Source: Turritopsis dohrnii (taxonomy: Eukaryota > Cnidaria > Hydrozoa > Anthoathecata > Oceaniidae). From it: a stretch of DNA of 64,000 bases. The translations under genes were made by a program, and so were the position numbers. The DNA lies in assembly GCA_027922465.2 (NCBI GenBank), contig BQMF02000003.1, positions 1,178,001 through 1,242,000 on the forward strand. Reading direction: 5' to 3'. Position 1 is the first letter of the stretch, and each line of letters begins with the position of its first letter. The notes under the pieces were generated by a model, which was not told the origin of the DNA, did no database searches, and saw nothing but the letters and a program-made list of their open reading frames with translations. This document shows, one piece after another, positions 62,793-64,000 of this stretch.

Positions 62793-64000
62793 CTTTTTCA
62801 AAATTCAACAGTTAGGATATAGTGATATTATAATATATAGCTACATTGTAAAAAATGAAAAACCATTATTTATTTGCATAAATTTATTTATTATTTATTT
62901 GGAGTGTGTTAATATGTACATTTTGGTTTTATAGTCAAAAATAATAGATATTATTACAAATTCTCTAAAAACCTTGTACTTTTGTATATCCCTGACAATA
63001 TGAAACTCGCCGTATATATGAGCCAAAGACAAAGACAAAGACGTGCCTTTCAATAAGATGTGTCCACAATAACTGTGTAATATTATGAAGAAAAGCTTTA
63101 TTAATCAGCTGAAATCCGTATAGGCTTTTGTGACAGTGTAAATCAAAAAACGTACCTTCAACTGGAGACGTGTACAATTCTGTAAAACGCTTCCTCGGCA
63201 TATTTCCTACATGAGTCTAGAAAGGGCAAAGGTTAATTTTGAATCGTGAGTAAGATATCATATCCATCTGCATATATTGTGGTAGAAATTGAATAATGGT
63301 GAACATATGTGGCAAGAAATTCTTTTTATTTCGACGAAATGAGCGAGGCATGTATCTTCCCTTTCATTTAAGAACTATAATGTTCAGACTGTTTTATCAT
63401 GACTTGATAAAAATAGATCTTAATACCTCTTACAGAAGTCATCAGATTTTGACCATTCTGCAGAAGAACCTTTACTACCAAATTCTTATTTAAAGATATT
63501 TGTTTCTCTTATATGACTAATCAATTGTTGGAGTGATGTAAGGATTGATGTAACCGTTCATAATGAGAGTCATTTAAAAACTTTTCTCCCTAAGGAGAAG
63601 TATTATTTTATTAAAAAAAATCTTCCTTTTATAAGACAAAGCGGAATAAAATACTTTTAAGTTTTCGCAGATGCCTGTTCAAGAAAAGTGTTGATCTGTT
63701 TAGATCAGATTATTTAAAAATGAGTTAAGAATTGTTAAAATGACAACGCGGCAAGATCTGGATGATTCACGGTTGTGTAACCCTTTAAGAATTTGTACCT
63801 TTTGAATAAGGGTATCATCTACATTGATATCGAATTTCAAAAGAGCATAAAACACAAAAATCTTTTTCTGCCGCTGTCATTTCCTTGCGGCGTAACTTTT
63901 ATTCTTTTAAAAAATTTCTTACAAACAGAATCTCACCCAAAAAATGGATTCAATAGATAATAACTATACATTGTGTATTTTGTAGATGCAACAAAAGTAG
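62793..64000. other. Non-coding
   Basis: No gene or clear element seen; AT-rich. Confidence 0.5.

Overview
This is a 64 kb AT-rich piece of an animal nuclear genome. It holds two multi-exon genes with GT-AG introns and metazoan proteins (calpain-15 and ABCE1), tRNA-derived SINEs, and many Tc1/Tigger-, mariner-, TTAA-target- and LTR-type elements. The transposon mix (TTAA elements with a Mutator-like transposase domain, HIRAN/CXC/THAP remnants, GCGCCC palindromes) and the small secreted Cys-rich peptides suggest a non-bilaterian animal, most likely a cnidarian. That placement is an inference from style, not a sequence match.

Layout. 1-5824 is the 5' part of a minus-strand LTR retrotransposon: LTR, primer-binding site, a 221-codon leader ORF, and an open frame of about 1,620 codons running off the window that ends in a Gag-like domain. 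5.8-24.5 kb is a transposon graveyard: GCGCCC palindromic elements (one carrying a HIRAN-like ORF), a TTAA-target transposon whose transposase is split by a second TTAA element, doubly nested TTAA elements, an integrase-type derivative, SINEs and a mariner remnant. 24527-31011 (+) is a 14-exon calpain-15/SOL protease (766 aa) with all three catalytic residues. 32085-39362 (+) is a 15-exon ABCE1/Rli1 ribosome-recycling ATPase (604 aa) with all eight Fe-S cysteines.

42-63 kb holds a dispersed family of small secreted peptides: three intact or near-intact two-exon-type copies (one a pseudogene) and a divergent pair at 61-62.8 kb. Every intact member has exactly the spacing C-x3-C-x6-C-x12-C-x6-C-x3-C, which is mirror-symmetric. 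The cluster grew by segmental duplication (42.1-44.7 kb against 55.7-57.6 kb, plus a decayed copy at 46.9-47.6 kb). It is interrupted by a 6.8 kb TIR-bounded composite (48757-55541) with THAP and YqaJ-companion-type remnants and a nested TTAA element.

The two housekeeping genes lie head to tail about 1.1 kb apart and do not appear functionally linked. The peptide family is the most likely undescribed system here.
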